A DNA stretch of 59,564 nucleotides from Lachnospiraceae bacterium (lineage in GTDB: Bacteria; Bacillota; Clostridia; Lachnospirales; Lachnospiraceae), in NCBI GenBank assembly GCA_014804245.1, contig JAAVAE010000027.1, positions 1 through 59,564 on the forward strand, read 5' to 3'. The notes beneath the pieces were generated by a model. The model ran no database searches. It was given only the letters and a program-made list of their open reading frames with translations, and was not told where the DNA came from. The translations under genes and the position numbers were made by a program. How positions within the stretch are numbered: the stretch's first letter is position 1; each line of letters opens with the position of its first letter. Shown piece by piece: positions 1-8,242 of the stretch.

Positions 1-167
1 ATCTCTTCGATATTTTCACTTTTTGCATGAAAGTATTCCATGTTAGGCCCTCTCTCTATTTCATTTTTCACATTAATCAGTTCACAGCATTATACACAAT
101 GTTACCATCAGAAAAATGACAAAAATGTAATAGTTTCTCTGCTATTTCCTTCAGGTAATGATACAAA

Positions 168-193
168 GAAGCCACCCTATAAAGGGCAGCTTC
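168..193 (-). terminator. Terminator downstream of hicB
   Basis: On the minus strand a GC-containing hairpin (GAAGC and CCCT arms, TTAT loop) is followed by a short T-rich stretch just past the hicB stop. It is a moderate intrinsic terminator. A near copy of the same stretch lies at about 1070-1095. Confidence 0.5.
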
Positions 194-199
194 CAATGT

Positions 200-601
200 T
201 TATTTTACCTGTGCCATTGAGAATAAGGTTTCTTGTAAAAGTTTAGAGAAATTGATATTATTTTTTTCAGCAAAAGTATTCAGCCATGCAGGAATAGTAA
301 GATTTTTTCTTACAGCTTTTTCACCATATTTTTCTTCATAGGCATCAATGTCTAATAATAACATATTTATCATACACCCATTTTCAACAGTTATTTCAGA
401 ATAATCGGAAGCATGTGGAATTTTCTCCCCATCTTCAAGTTCTCCTAATATCCAACCACTGGCTGCGTCAATCCCCATTTCAATAGCCTGTTCTAAATCT
501 TTTCCCTCTGTTACACAACCAGGTAAATCTGGAAATTCTACCACGAATCCACCACTTTGGTCCGTAAAAGGCTTAAATACAGCCGGATAAATTAATTTCA
601 T
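200..601 (-). CDS. hicB: HicB-family antitoxin
   Basis: This 133-residue protein is the antitoxin half of a type II HicAB module. It is expected to neutralise the HicA RNase and repress its own promoter. The N-terminal half has the partial RNase-H-like HicB signature (FVVEFPDLPGCVTEG near residues 20-34), followed by an acidic linker. The C-terminal part (RKNLTIPAWLNTFAEKNN) looks like a DNA-binding ribbon-helix-helix segment. I start it at the ATG at 601 because a GGAGGTG ribosome binding site lies just upstream. An earlier in-frame ATG at 616 overlaps that site. It follows hicA by about 40 bases, so the two are one operon. Confidence 0.9.
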   Translation of the reverse strand: MKLIYPAVFKPFTDQSGGFVVEFPDLPGCVTEGKDLEQAIEMGIDAASGWILGELEDGEKIPHASDYSEITVENGCMINMLLLDIDAYEEKYGEKAVRKNLTIPAWLNTFAEKNNINFSKLLQETLFSMAQVK

Positions 602-640
602 TATATTCACCTCCATTTATAAAGATTGAGCAAATGAGGC

Positions 641-820
641 TTAAAGCCCCGCTTGCTTCATAATTGATTTTACTGTATCGGGATTCAAATCCCCTCCATG
701 TTCTGGAATTGTAACTTTTCCAGGCTTAGTCGGGTGTTTATATTGATGGTGTGAACCCTTTTGTTTTACTTGATACCATCCGTTTTTTAATATCATACTC
801 TCAATTTCTCTAAATCTCAT
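641..820 (-). CDS. hicA: HicA-family mRNA interferase toxin
   Basis: This small 59-residue protein has the dsRBD-like HicA fold: an N-terminal helix region (MRFREIESMILKNGW), the GSHHQYKHP strand with the catalytic histidine region, and VTIPEHGGDLNPDTVKSIMK at the C-terminus. HicA toxins cleave mRNA. An AAGGAGG ribosome binding site lies just upstream of the ATG. It is the first gene of the hicAB operon, with the toxin before the antitoxin as is usual for this family. It looks intact in length and motif. Confidence 0.92.
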   Translation of the reverse strand: MRFREIESMILKNGWYQVKQKGSHHQYKHPTKPGKVTIPEHGGDLNPDTVKSIMKQAGL

Positions 821-874
821 TCAATACCTCCTTATTCATTCATGGCAACTCTCCTTTCTGTTTTATTTGATTAT

Positions 875-903
875 ATTATAATGCGTATTATGCGTATTTT
901 CAA
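875..903 (-). promoter_or_regulatory. hicAB promoter with operator repeats in the spacer
   Basis: On the minus strand TTGAAA and TATAAT are separated by 17 bases. The spacer is almost exactly filled by two tandem copies of the 9-mer ATGCGTATT (plus strand, 881-889 and 890-898). Repeats in the spacer are where an autorepressing HicB would bind. The promoter lies 55-85 bases upstream of hicA. Confidence 0.7.
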
Positions 904-1045
904 TGATTTTATTCTTTTTTATTTTCTAAAATGGACGTCAATCTAAATAAAAGCTGAAATGTCCTTTGGCTTATACGCTATTCTATTTTATATACAATGC
1001 ATTTTACCGCTACCATGCCACTTTCTGCCAGTATCCCTGTATTAC

Positions 1046-1171
1046 ATTTCCCTCTGGTAATGATACAATGAGAAGCTACCCTATAAAGGGGAGCTTTCTA
1101 TATTTATTTTACCTGTGCCATTGAGAATAAAGTTTCTTGTAAGATTTTCGAAAAATTGATATTATTTTTTT
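1046..1171. repeat. Decayed second copy of the hicB 3' end
   Basis: This stretch closely matches 145-268, which is the last codons of hicB plus its terminator, with scattered substitutions and small indels. The rest of 904-1353 holds no gene I can support. The copy is a direct repeat and suggests duplication, or replacement of a related TA module. Confidence 0.7.
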
Positions 1172-1353
1172 ATATAGCAATAACAGGCAGTCTTGTTCCC
1201 ATCCTGCACAGTAGCTCATTGCTGATGCTGCCAGAACTGTCCGATGTTATCATTTTTCCAAATAGATATTTCCAATTTCCTATGCTTATTTAAAAACACT
1301 AGGTTTCGTTATTGTCATTTTTATGACATATTTGAATCTAATACGGTCAAAAA

Positions 1354-2547
1354 TTAAACTTTCTTTTTTGCTATGAAAAATTTCATAAAACATAATGATG
1401 CAATTAAAACAATCGGAAAAATACATCCTACAAACATTCCTGCTTTCATATTATCGTTTGCCCTTTGTGTCACAGTGCCTACGACACCGGGGCCGATGGA
1501 AGCGCCCAAATCTCCGCCCATAGCAAGCAGCGCAAACAATCCAGTTCCGCCTAGAGGCATTTTGCTTGATGCCACACTGATTGTACCCGGCCACATAATT
1601 CCAACAGAAAAGCCACAAATGATACAACCAGCCAATCCTAAAATGGGGTTGGCTGAAACCGCTGCAAACAGATAGCATATCAAACACAAAACGCCAGAAC
1701 CCAGCATAAAATTAGTTAGATTGATTTTTTGCCCGTATTTCCCATAAATCACACGGCTAATCCCCATTGAAACTGCAAACATACAAGGTCCTGTGATGTC
1801 TCCAATATTTTTCGAAAACCCTAATGCCGATTCAACATAAGCCGAAGCCCATTGAGCCATAGATGCTTCACTTGCACCTGCGCCAATCATTAAAATCATA
1901 AAAAGCCAAAACATTGGGGTAATGAATAATTCTTTTATTTTTAGCCCTTTACCTTCATCTATCAGACGCTCAATCGGACAAGTCATAAAATTATAAACAT
2001 TATAAAATGGCAGCATAGCCCATACACAGGCTAGAATTCTCCAATTCTCTATCCCGAAAATTCCAAAAAATAAAGTAGAAAGAAAAACTACACACACAGT
2101 ACCCCAACAATAAAATGAATGGAGCAAACTCATAACACTGTCTTTATTATCGAACGGACATGCTTCTACAATAGGACTTACTAATACTTCTATTAGTCCA
2201 CTTCCCACTGCATAAACAACTACACTAATAATAATTCCAACAAAATGATTCGGCAGATATTCAGGCAAAAACGCTAAACCAACAAGCCCAACAGCAGACA
2301 AAATTTGAGAGCCTACCACGCTTTTTCGATATCCGATCCTGTCAACAAATTGTGCACAGCATAAATCCACAAATAATTGCGTGATATAAAAAACGGTTGA
2401 GATCAGTGCAATTTTGCCAAACGAAATACCATATTCCTTGTGAAATCTCAAAAACAATAACGGAGCAAAATTTGCCGTTATTGCCTGTGTTATAAAACCC
2501 AAGTAACAAGTTATAAGTGTTTTTCTGTAGTTCTTTTCTTTCATCAT
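1354..2547 (-). CDS. MFS transporter
   Basis: This protein of about 397 residues has roughly 12 hydrophobic segments and the MFS loop signature after helix 2 (DRIGYRKSVVGSQ). It resembles the sugar/fucose-permease-like branch, but the substrate cannot be read. I place the start at the tandem ATGs at 2547/2544. The upstream in-frame ATG at 2571 lies inside the helix-turn-helix coding part of the AraC gene. The gene overlaps the AraC frame by about 200 bases. The pair is probably an AraC-controlled transporter operon. Confidence 0.8.
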   Translation of the reverse strand: MMKEKNYRKTLITCYLGFITQAITANFAPLLFLRFHKEYGISFGKIALISTVFYITQLFVDLCCAQFVDRIGYRKSVVGSQILSAVGLVGLAFLPEYLPNHFVGIIISVVVYAVGSGLIEVLVSPIVEACPFDNKDSVMSLLHSFYCWGTVCVVFLSTLFFGIFGIENWRILACVWAMLPFYNVYNFMTCPIERLIDEGKGLKIKELFITPMFWLFMILMIGAGASEASMAQWASAYVESALGFSKNIGDITGPCMFAVSMGISRVIYGKYGQKINLTNFMLGSGVLCLICYLFAAVSANPILGLAGCIICGFSVGIMWPGTISVASSKMPLGGTGLFALLAMGGDLGASIGPGVVGTVTQRANDNMKAGMFVGCIFPIVLIASLCFMKFFIAKKKV

Positions 2548-3421
2548 GATTCTGACTAGGCGCATATCCATAATTTTTTCTAAATTGCCGGCTAAAATAG
2601 TTTACGGAATTAAATCCGCAGGCATAGCTGATTTCTTGAAGAGTTAGCGTTTTATCATTAAGTAATCCATGTGCAATCTGGAGCCGATATTGGATGAGTG
2701 CATCGACAGGTGAACATCCCATATATGCGTTGAAACAACGGCCAGCTTCACTACGGCTAATATTGGCGGCTTCTGCAATATCTTTGAGAGTGACGGTTTC
2801 AGCGTAATGCTCGTAGATATATAAAAGCATTTTTGGGAGGCGTATTTGATTGTTTATTTGTATACGTGTGGCTTCTGATTTTGGAAAATCATCAAAATTA
2901 CTGAATATGTATTCAAATATGCTGCTGAGATTACGCTGAACTACCATTTCATAACATTGATTTTGTTCACGTAACTGACTAAAAATATCTTTCACCAAAC
3001 AATTTATCCTGTTGTGACATCTGTTATTATGTCTAAATACAATAAAAGGTAATGAATCACAGTGATAAATGGGTTGAATATATTTCTTATAAATTGCGCT
3101 GGTCTCTGGTGCAATCATCCCACCAGAAAAAACGATATTGGGCACCGGTTCAGGAATATCATCTGACAACTGTCTAATTCTGTGTAACATATTTCCATTA
3201 ATAAATATACTGTCCCCTGCCTCTATAATAATGTGCTGTTGTCCAACTTGATAGTCCAAAATTCCTCCTTCAACAGTGGCTATTTCAAAGTCAGGATGCC
3301 AATGCAAAGGTCCTGCCCAATTCGGCAAGGTGGAAAGTTCATCTTGAAAATAGGCGATAGGAAACTCTGTAATCTCGTGTGTTATTTGTTTCCGTAATTG
3401 ATTATCGAGTATTATAGGCAT
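2342..3421 (-). CDS. AraC-family transcriptional regulator
   Basis: This 359-residue protein has an N-terminal cupin sensor (LHWHPDFEIATVEGG near residues 37-51) and a C-terminal double helix-turn-helix ending in the classic ISYACGFNSVNYFSRQFRKN signature. The start at 3421 is preceded by GGAGGGCAA. After the HTH the frame stays open for about 70 extra residues with no resemblance to the family, running antisense-free over the start of the MFS gene in another frame. This tail probably reflects loss of the original stop codon. The product likely controls the adjacent transporter. Confidence 0.85.
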   Translation of the reverse strand: MPIILDNQLRKQITHEITEFPIAYFQDELSTLPNWAGPLHWHPDFEIATVEGGILDYQVGQQHIIIEAGDSIFINGNMLHRIRQLSDDIPEPVPNIVFSGGMIAPETSAIYKKYIQPIYHCDSLPFIVFRHNNRCHNRINCLVKDIFSQLREQNQCYEMVVQRNLSSIFEYIFSNFDDFPKSEATRIQINNQIRLPKMLLYIYEHYAETVTLKDIAEAANISRSEAGRCFNAYMGCSPVDALIQYRLQIAHGLLNDKTLTLQEISYACGFNSVNYFSRQFRKNYGYAPSQNHDERKELQKNTYNLLLGFYNTGNNGKFCSVIVFEISQGIWYFVWQNCTDLNRFLYHAIICGFMLCTIC

Positions 3422-3467
3422 TATTTGCCCTCCTTTGCGAACTGTTACGATTTGCTGAAATATTTTT

Positions 3468-3719
3468 CTACACATCTGTATGAATACCCTTCCACATAGA
3501 GGCAGTATATCGGATCTTATCTTTTTTCGCACAAGCCATCTCATCCTCAGAAACAAGGATATGCTTTGCTTCCCTTACCTGCCAAACGCCGCTGGCATGG
3601 TCGCAGTCTAAATGAGTCAGCAATACATAATCCAAATCCTTCGGTTCTATCCCCAATATATACAGTTGCTCATGTACCGCTTCTCTTTTTGCAATTTCAC
3701 CCTGATTGACGATATACAA
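3468..3719 (-). pseudogene. Metallo-beta-lactamase-fold hydrolase fragment
   Basis: About 83 codons resemble the middle of an MBL-fold hydrolase of the lactonase type, including THLDCDHASGVW, which is the HxDxDH zinc motif with one changed position. The N-terminal beta strand and everything after about 60 residues past the motif are missing. No good start exists: the frame opens at a TTG without a ribosome binding site, and related codons continue in another frame upstream. I read it as a remnant. Confidence 0.6.
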
Positions 3720-3808
3720 CCGAAACGACGTTTGTTCCCATTACATTTTATTCTGCTTCATCATGGTATTATATATTACTGGCATTTCGTGTCCTGCTTT
3801 TAGTTCAT

Positions 3809-4873
3809 TTATCCGTACACCTCATTTTTCTTTGTGGCATGATATAAAAACACGGCCTGTTCGGGATACTTTATATATATCCTGCTATTTTCTATGGTTT
3901 CTATGTTGGATGAATCAGCTAAAAAACGGTAGGAAGATTCTGATTCATAATCAGATATATCATATCCATCGGATGTTTTTCCTATAATTAACTTACCGGT
4001 TCCATAATCCGATAAATATTCATATTCTCCCAGCAGATTTTCCAACTCATCATCTTTTTTTACCTGACCATCATTATTTGCCTTACTCTGAAAGTTTGTA
4101 TTTACTTCGGCAGCGAAAATTTTGCTGCATAATTCTGTATATTCATCATATGAAATTTCAGTTCCATTCAATGTATATTTCAATCCAGCCTCTGCATTAT
4201 TGATGTCAAATTCTTCGCCGAAATTCATTTCTGCAACTAAGTTGTCAGCTCCTTCAAATTTTTCCATATGGTAAAATTCAAATCCTGCACTCGACCTGTT
4301 GCTATACATAATCCATACGGCTCCATTATAATAGGTATAAGAAAGAATGAGAGCAGTGCCGTCTGCCACAGCAAATTCATATACCTTGTTATCACGCGCA
4401 TCAAGGTATATTCCGCCATAAGGACCGTTGATAATTAGTTCGTTTTCTCCGTCATTGTCAAGATCGACTTTCTCTCCAATAGAATATGAATCCCATTCTT
4501 CCGAATCCATATTTAAATCGGTAATATAAAATTTCGATGTCGAATCTGTGGAATCAACTGCGTTTATTGAGCCATTGATAAATGAATCTAACAGATCATC
4601 CGCTGTTGCTTCTAAACCTGCATCTTCAACCTCCTGCATATTGCTTTCCTGCTGATCCATAACAGTTTCTCTTTCATCGATAGTTTCATTTTCTTTTGTT
4701 TCTGAATATGTGTGTTCAACTGTTTGTGTGCGGTTTTCCTGCTGATTTGTAGCAAATTCCTCTATATTAACAATTTCATCTTTTTTTACTTGCCCACAAG
4801 CAACAATATTCAAAGCTGTTAGAAAAACACATGCCAATATAGTTAACTTATTATGTCTGCAAATTCTGCACAT
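3809..4873 (-). CDS. Putative lipoprotein of unknown function
   Basis: This 354-residue protein begins with a basic n-region and hydrophobic segment ending in the lipobox IVAC (cysteine near residue 26). It is probably exported and lipid-anchored. A low-complexity acidic/glutamine-rich linker follows (about residues 35-90), then a globular domain with an EF-hand-like stretch (DLDNDGENELII) that may bind calcium. The C-terminal part has a second small domain. The start at 4873 is preceded by GGGAGGT; the earlier ATG overlaps that site. I do not recognise the family. Confidence 0.7.
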   Translation of the reverse strand: MCRICRHNKLTILACVFLTALNIVACGQVKKDEIVNIEEFATNQQENRTQTVEHTYSETKENETIDERETVMDQQESNMQEVEDAGLEATADDLLDSFINGSINAVDSTDSTSKFYITDLNMDSEEWDSYSIGEKVDLDNDGENELIINGPYGGIYLDARDNKVYEFAVADGTALILSYTYYNGAVWIMYSNRSSAGFEFYHMEKFEGADNLVAEMNFGEEFDINNAEAGLKYTLNGTEISYDEYTELCSKIFAAEVNTNFQSKANNDGQVKKDDELENLLGEYEYLSDYGTGKLIIGKTSDGYDISDYESESSYRFLADSSNIETIENSRIYIKYPEQAVFLYHATKKNEVYG

Positions 4874-4939
4874 ATATATACCTCCCATTTCCGCTGCTAT
4901 AATGTCATTAACTCTTTACTTATATCACAGTGAGAACGA

Positions 4940-5050
4940 TTATAAAATGCTGTCTGCACAAACAACATTTTTATCCCGGCAATACTTTTCAACAGCAGCT
5001 TGTACCTTGTCCCTCCATACTTCTTCATCTTCTACGATACCTATTTTCAT
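4940..5050 (-). pseudogene. Truncated response regulator (agrA-like N-terminus)
   Basis: The 36-residue frame MKIGIVEDEEVWRDKVQ... matches the first beta strand and acidic pair (EDE) of a receiver domain, then stops at TAA. The phosphorylated aspartate and any LytTR output domain are absent. It overlaps the end of the upstream kinase fragment by four bases, the arrangement of an agrC-agrA pair, so it is the broken regulator of that sensor. Confidence 0.6.
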
Positions 5051-6088
5051 ATCCTGTTCTCCCTTGGGATAGCAATACTGATTTTAAACAATGCTTCCCC
5101 TTTTTCCACTATGGACTCTATATAGTATTCACCATAATACTTTTCAACTGCCGCAATAATATTTTTCAGACCGAATCCATGATTTTCCTTATCCTTTTTT
5201 GACGTTGTAAAAAAGACTTTTTTTGTATTTATTTCTTCACCTACGCTGTTACTGACAACAATAAAAATTTCCTTCTTATGCTCTACAAGTTCAACCCGAA
5301 TTTTAGGAAAGGCTGCCTTTACTGATGCTTCAATGGCATTCTGCAATATATTTCCCATCAGGGTTGTAAGATCAAACATTTCAAGAGGCATTTCTTCAGT
5401 CAGCTTACCCGACACCACAAACTCTATATTTTCCTTTACCGCCAAATAGGAATAATAATTCATTATAACATCAAGAAAACTATCTCCTGTGTGAATCTTC
5501 AAATCAAACCCATCCTGAATATCCCAGATAGTATCTATGTACTCTTTGGCTGCCTCTATCTTTTTTTGATTCACCAACTCTCTGAGAACGCCAATATGAT
5601 TTACCAGATCATGTTTAAAACGCCGGACTGCCGCCGACTGCTGTAACTGATAATCGTATTGCTACTTTTGCATATACATAAGAGATTGAAGTGTATATCA
5701 GAAGATATACCAGAAATGAGATCACATATGCAGGTTCCATCCACCATGTTATATCTGTGCCGGAAACTCCTCCGCCTATCAAAACAACCTGTATCAGCAT
5801 GACGCTAAATGTATCAACAATTCCGGTAAAATACATAAGGGCGGCACTTAAAACGAGCAGATGCCCAAAACGGTCTTCGAAAAATAAACATATGGCAAGC
5901 ACACTCCAAAGCATATAGACTATCGGAGAGTTTGTATCAAAATACGCATTATAAGCACCTGCAAACAGCATAATCAACACAGATGTGCCAAGAAAAAGCC
6001 TGTTTTTTCTTGGACTTATCCTGAAGCCAAAATATATGATAAACAGATATATTAAAAAATTTGAGATGTTGTCCACAATATAGATCAT
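5047..6088 (-). pseudogene. Frameshifted agrC-like sensor histidine kinase
   Basis: Two frames together make most of a GHKL-type sensor kinase. The 6088-5615 part is an N-terminal membrane domain with about five hydrophobic segments. The part from about 5655 to 5047 holds the phospho-acceptor motif (FKHDLVNHIG), an N box (LMGNILQNAIEAS) and a G box (GFGLKNI). The frames switch near 5645-5660, where the membrane frame runs on to a stop and the kinase frame has a TAG just upstream. The membrane part is also shorter than usual. The gene is inactive, or makes two pieces. It is followed by a truncated response regulator. Confidence 0.7.
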
Positions 6089-6145
6089 ATTTCTCTCCTG
6101 CTACAGCAAAAAATTCATTATAACAAGTATCCTCTGAAATCTGTT

Positions 6146-6649
6146 TCAATTGCCTTTTACGGGCGGCGTATTCACCAGTTCTATTGCTTCTTTCCCAGAT
6201 AAATGTTCAATAGAAAATTCTATCATACACAATGGTTTCCACTCCCTGTCAATCACTATACTCCGTTCCTTTTTACTGCTGGCAGGATAATATTTTTGTG
6301 CCAGCAATTCTATTGCTTTTCTCATTTCTGATTCTTCCTCCATAATACGGATTTTCCCAAATGCAATTACACTCCTGAAATAAGTGGTGTATTCTTCGGG
6401 AACCACATCATCTTTATCAATTACACAAAAAGAGGCCTTATCGCACCTTTTAATTGCATCAATTTTATGTCCGCTTTTTGCTCCATGAAAGTATAATTTG
6501 GAGTCAGAATACACATAGCTGATTGGGACAGCATAAGGGTAATCATCATCGCCTGCTAATGCCAAAACACCGGATGTACCCTTGTTTAATACTTCTGCGG
6601 CTTCCTCCTCAGATAAAATTTGTTTTTTCCTTCGCATTTCCCTAAACAT
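6146..6649 (-). CDS. Pyridoxamine 5'-phosphate oxidase-fold protein (NimA-like)
   Basis: This 167-residue protein is a split-barrel flavoprotein of the NimA / PNPOx-like family. It shows the N-terminal helix RRKKQILSEEEAAEVL, the strand pair GVLALAGDDDYPYAVPISYVY, and the segment FHGAKSGHKIDAI that lines the cofactor site. Relatives reduce nitroimidazoles or bind flavin or heme; the substrate here is unknown. It begins two bases after the MATE gene stops, so the two are co-transcribed. That suggests an efflux/detoxification pair. Confidence 0.82.
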   Translation of the reverse strand: MFREMRRKKQILSEEEAAEVLNKGTSGVLALAGDDDYPYAVPISYVYSDSKLYFHGAKSGHKIDAIKRCDKASFCVIDKDDVVPEEYTTYFRSVIAFGKIRIMEEESEMRKAIELLAQKYYPASSKKERSIVIDREWKPLCMIEFSIEHLSGKEAIELVNTPPVKGN

Positions 6650-6650
6650 T

Positions 6651-7958
6651 TTACTTCCCTCCTGATTTTATATATAATATTATTCCTGCCAAAGCCACCA
6701 TGCTTTCAGTAAGCGGATATGACATCCATACCCCTGTCATTCTGAACAAAAAGGACATCAAAAATGCCATCGGAATGATAATGATAAAACCTCTTGATAA
6801 TGAGACAATCTGTGCCGGCAGCGCTTTTTCCATAGAGGTAAAATATGTGGATATCACAATATTAAAACCGGCAAAAGGTATTGCTGTAAAATACAATTTC
6901 AGACCGGTTTCCGCAATCTGTTGAAGCTGTATATTCCGCTCACTGTTGAAAAGTCCGACAACCGGATTCACCGCTATGAAAAAGAACAGATAAATTCCCC
7001 CTGAGATAAACAGCATTAATTTTATTGCATATCCCAGAATCTGTTTTACGCTTTTTATATCTCCATATCCATAAAACCTGCTTAGGATTGGCTGCGTCCC
7101 CTGTGCTATCCCTGTATAAACCGAAATAACGACAAGTGATAAATTGGCTACGACACCATAAGCCGCAACACCAATATTTCCCTGCAGCTTCAAAATGACC
7201 GCATTAAAAACTATCATGACAATTCCGGAAGCAGCTTCAGTAATCAATGCAGGGATACCCAATGAAATAATATTTCCTGACAGATTCCATGATGGCTTTA
7301 TTTTCTCATAATGAAACTGATTTTTCTTTGAAATCCAGTGCCCAGATAAAACTCCAAGACTTATAACAGGTGCCAATCCGGTTGCCAGCACTGCCCCGAA
7401 TATTCCCATATGAAAGGGGAATATAAACACATAGTCCAACACTATGTTTGACATACTTCCGGCAAGCATGGCTGTCATAGACAATTTGGGATTTCCGTCA
7501 TTCCTCACAAAGCAAAGCAGGCTGTCATTGGCTATAAACGCCGGAGAAAAAAGCAGGATAACCCGTAAATATGTTTTGGTCATAACAAAGATCTCCGGAT
7601 CAGCTCCCAACAGCATAGCCAGCTTTCCCGAAAAGAAAATCCCCACTGTCATAAAGATTACAGCAAAAATTGCCATAACATATAAGGTATTTGTATATAT
7701 TCTGTTTGCGCTTTTTGACTCTCCCTGCCACATATAGATGGAATACTTTGTGGCACCTCCCATTCCCAGCATCAAACCACTTCCATGTACAAAACTATAA
7801 ATCGGAATGGCAAGGTTCAATGCCGTCAGGCCATTTGCCCCTAAGCCTTTCGAAACAAAAAAAGTATCGGCAAGTATATAGCAGGACAAACCAATCATAC
7901 CACATATATTCAATACAACATACCTGCAAAATTCTTTTAGAAGTGTCTTCTCATACAT
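6651..7958 (-). CDS. MATE-family multidrug efflux transporter
   Basis: This 435-residue integral membrane protein has about 12 hydrophobic helices and the two-fold repeat of the MATE (MepA-like) family. It would export cationic drugs or metabolites with sodium or proton exchange; the substrate cannot be read. The ATG follows an AGGAGGAAG ribosome binding site. The gene is preceded by a promoter (8084-8112) and a leader with a terminator-like hairpin (7982-8033), so transcription is probably attenuated. The NimA-like gene follows at once. Confidence 0.85.
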   Translation of the reverse strand: MYEKTLLKEFCRYVVLNICGMIGLSCYILADTFFVSKGLGANGLTALNLAIPIYSFVHGSGLMLGMGGATKYSIYMWQGESKSANRIYTNTLYVMAIFAVIFMTVGIFFSGKLAMLLGADPEIFVMTKTYLRVILLFSPAFIANDSLLCFVRNDGNPKLSMTAMLAGSMSNIVLDYVFIFPFHMGIFGAVLATGLAPVISLGVLSGHWISKKNQFHYEKIKPSWNLSGNIISLGIPALITEAASGIVMIVFNAVILKLQGNIGVAAYGVVANLSLVVISVYTGIAQGTQPILSRFYGYGDIKSVKQILGYAIKLMLFISGGIYLFFFIAVNPVVGLFNSERNIQLQQIAETGLKLYFTAIPFAGFNIVISTYFTSMEKALPAQIVSLSRGFIIIIPMAFLMSFLFRMTGVWMSYPLTESMVALAGIILYIKSGGK

Positions 7959-7981
7959 CTTCCTTCCTCCTATACCATAAC

Positions 7982-8062
7982 AAAAACGCCAGAACTTTCT
8001 ATCTTCTAAGACCTAACGATAGAAAGTCTGACGTATCATCTCTTTACCCGGTGGCAAAAGAG
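7982..8062 (-). promoter_or_regulatory. Leader with attenuator-like terminator upstream of MATE gene
   Basis: Read on the minus strand, the transcript first forms a small stem (CTCTTT/AAAGAG, 8040-8062) with loop TGCCACCGGGT. It then forms a long stem of about 16 pairs (8033-7987) followed immediately by TTTTTG, a good intrinsic terminator. All of this lies between the promoter and the ribosome binding site, as in riboswitch or leader-peptide attenuation. I do not recognise a known riboswitch class. Confidence 0.6.
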
Positions 8063-8083
8063 CAACGTTATTTCTGATTTTGT

Positions 8084-8112
8084 ATTATACACTGGACTAA
8101 CCAAAAAATCAA
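8084..8112 (-). promoter_or_regulatory. Promoter of the MATE/NimA operon
   Basis: On the minus strand TTGATT and a perfect TATAAT are separated by 17 bases. Transcription would start near 8077, about 120 bases upstream of the MATE start codon. Confidence 0.7.
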
Positions 8113-8242
8113 CATACCTGAAAATATAACTATAAACAAAGATAGCTTTAAAAGAATGAAGCTCATAAAATCCTGAATATAACTTTATGTTCTGTTATTT
8201 CTTCTGCTCTTAGCCAAAAATATAAAATGCCAGAATCAAAAA

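Noticed and set aside
1180-1245. Short minus-strand peptide-like stretch (ISNELLCRMGTRLPVIAI) as an FdhD-type gene remnant
   Set aside because: It is too short, with no start codon and no second conserved block, so the resemblance may be chance.
8040-8062. ZTP-type riboswitch in the MATE leader (CCACCGGG loop)
   Set aside because: Only a few bases resemble the conserved 3' motif. The rest of the ZTP consensus and its pseudoknot are missing.
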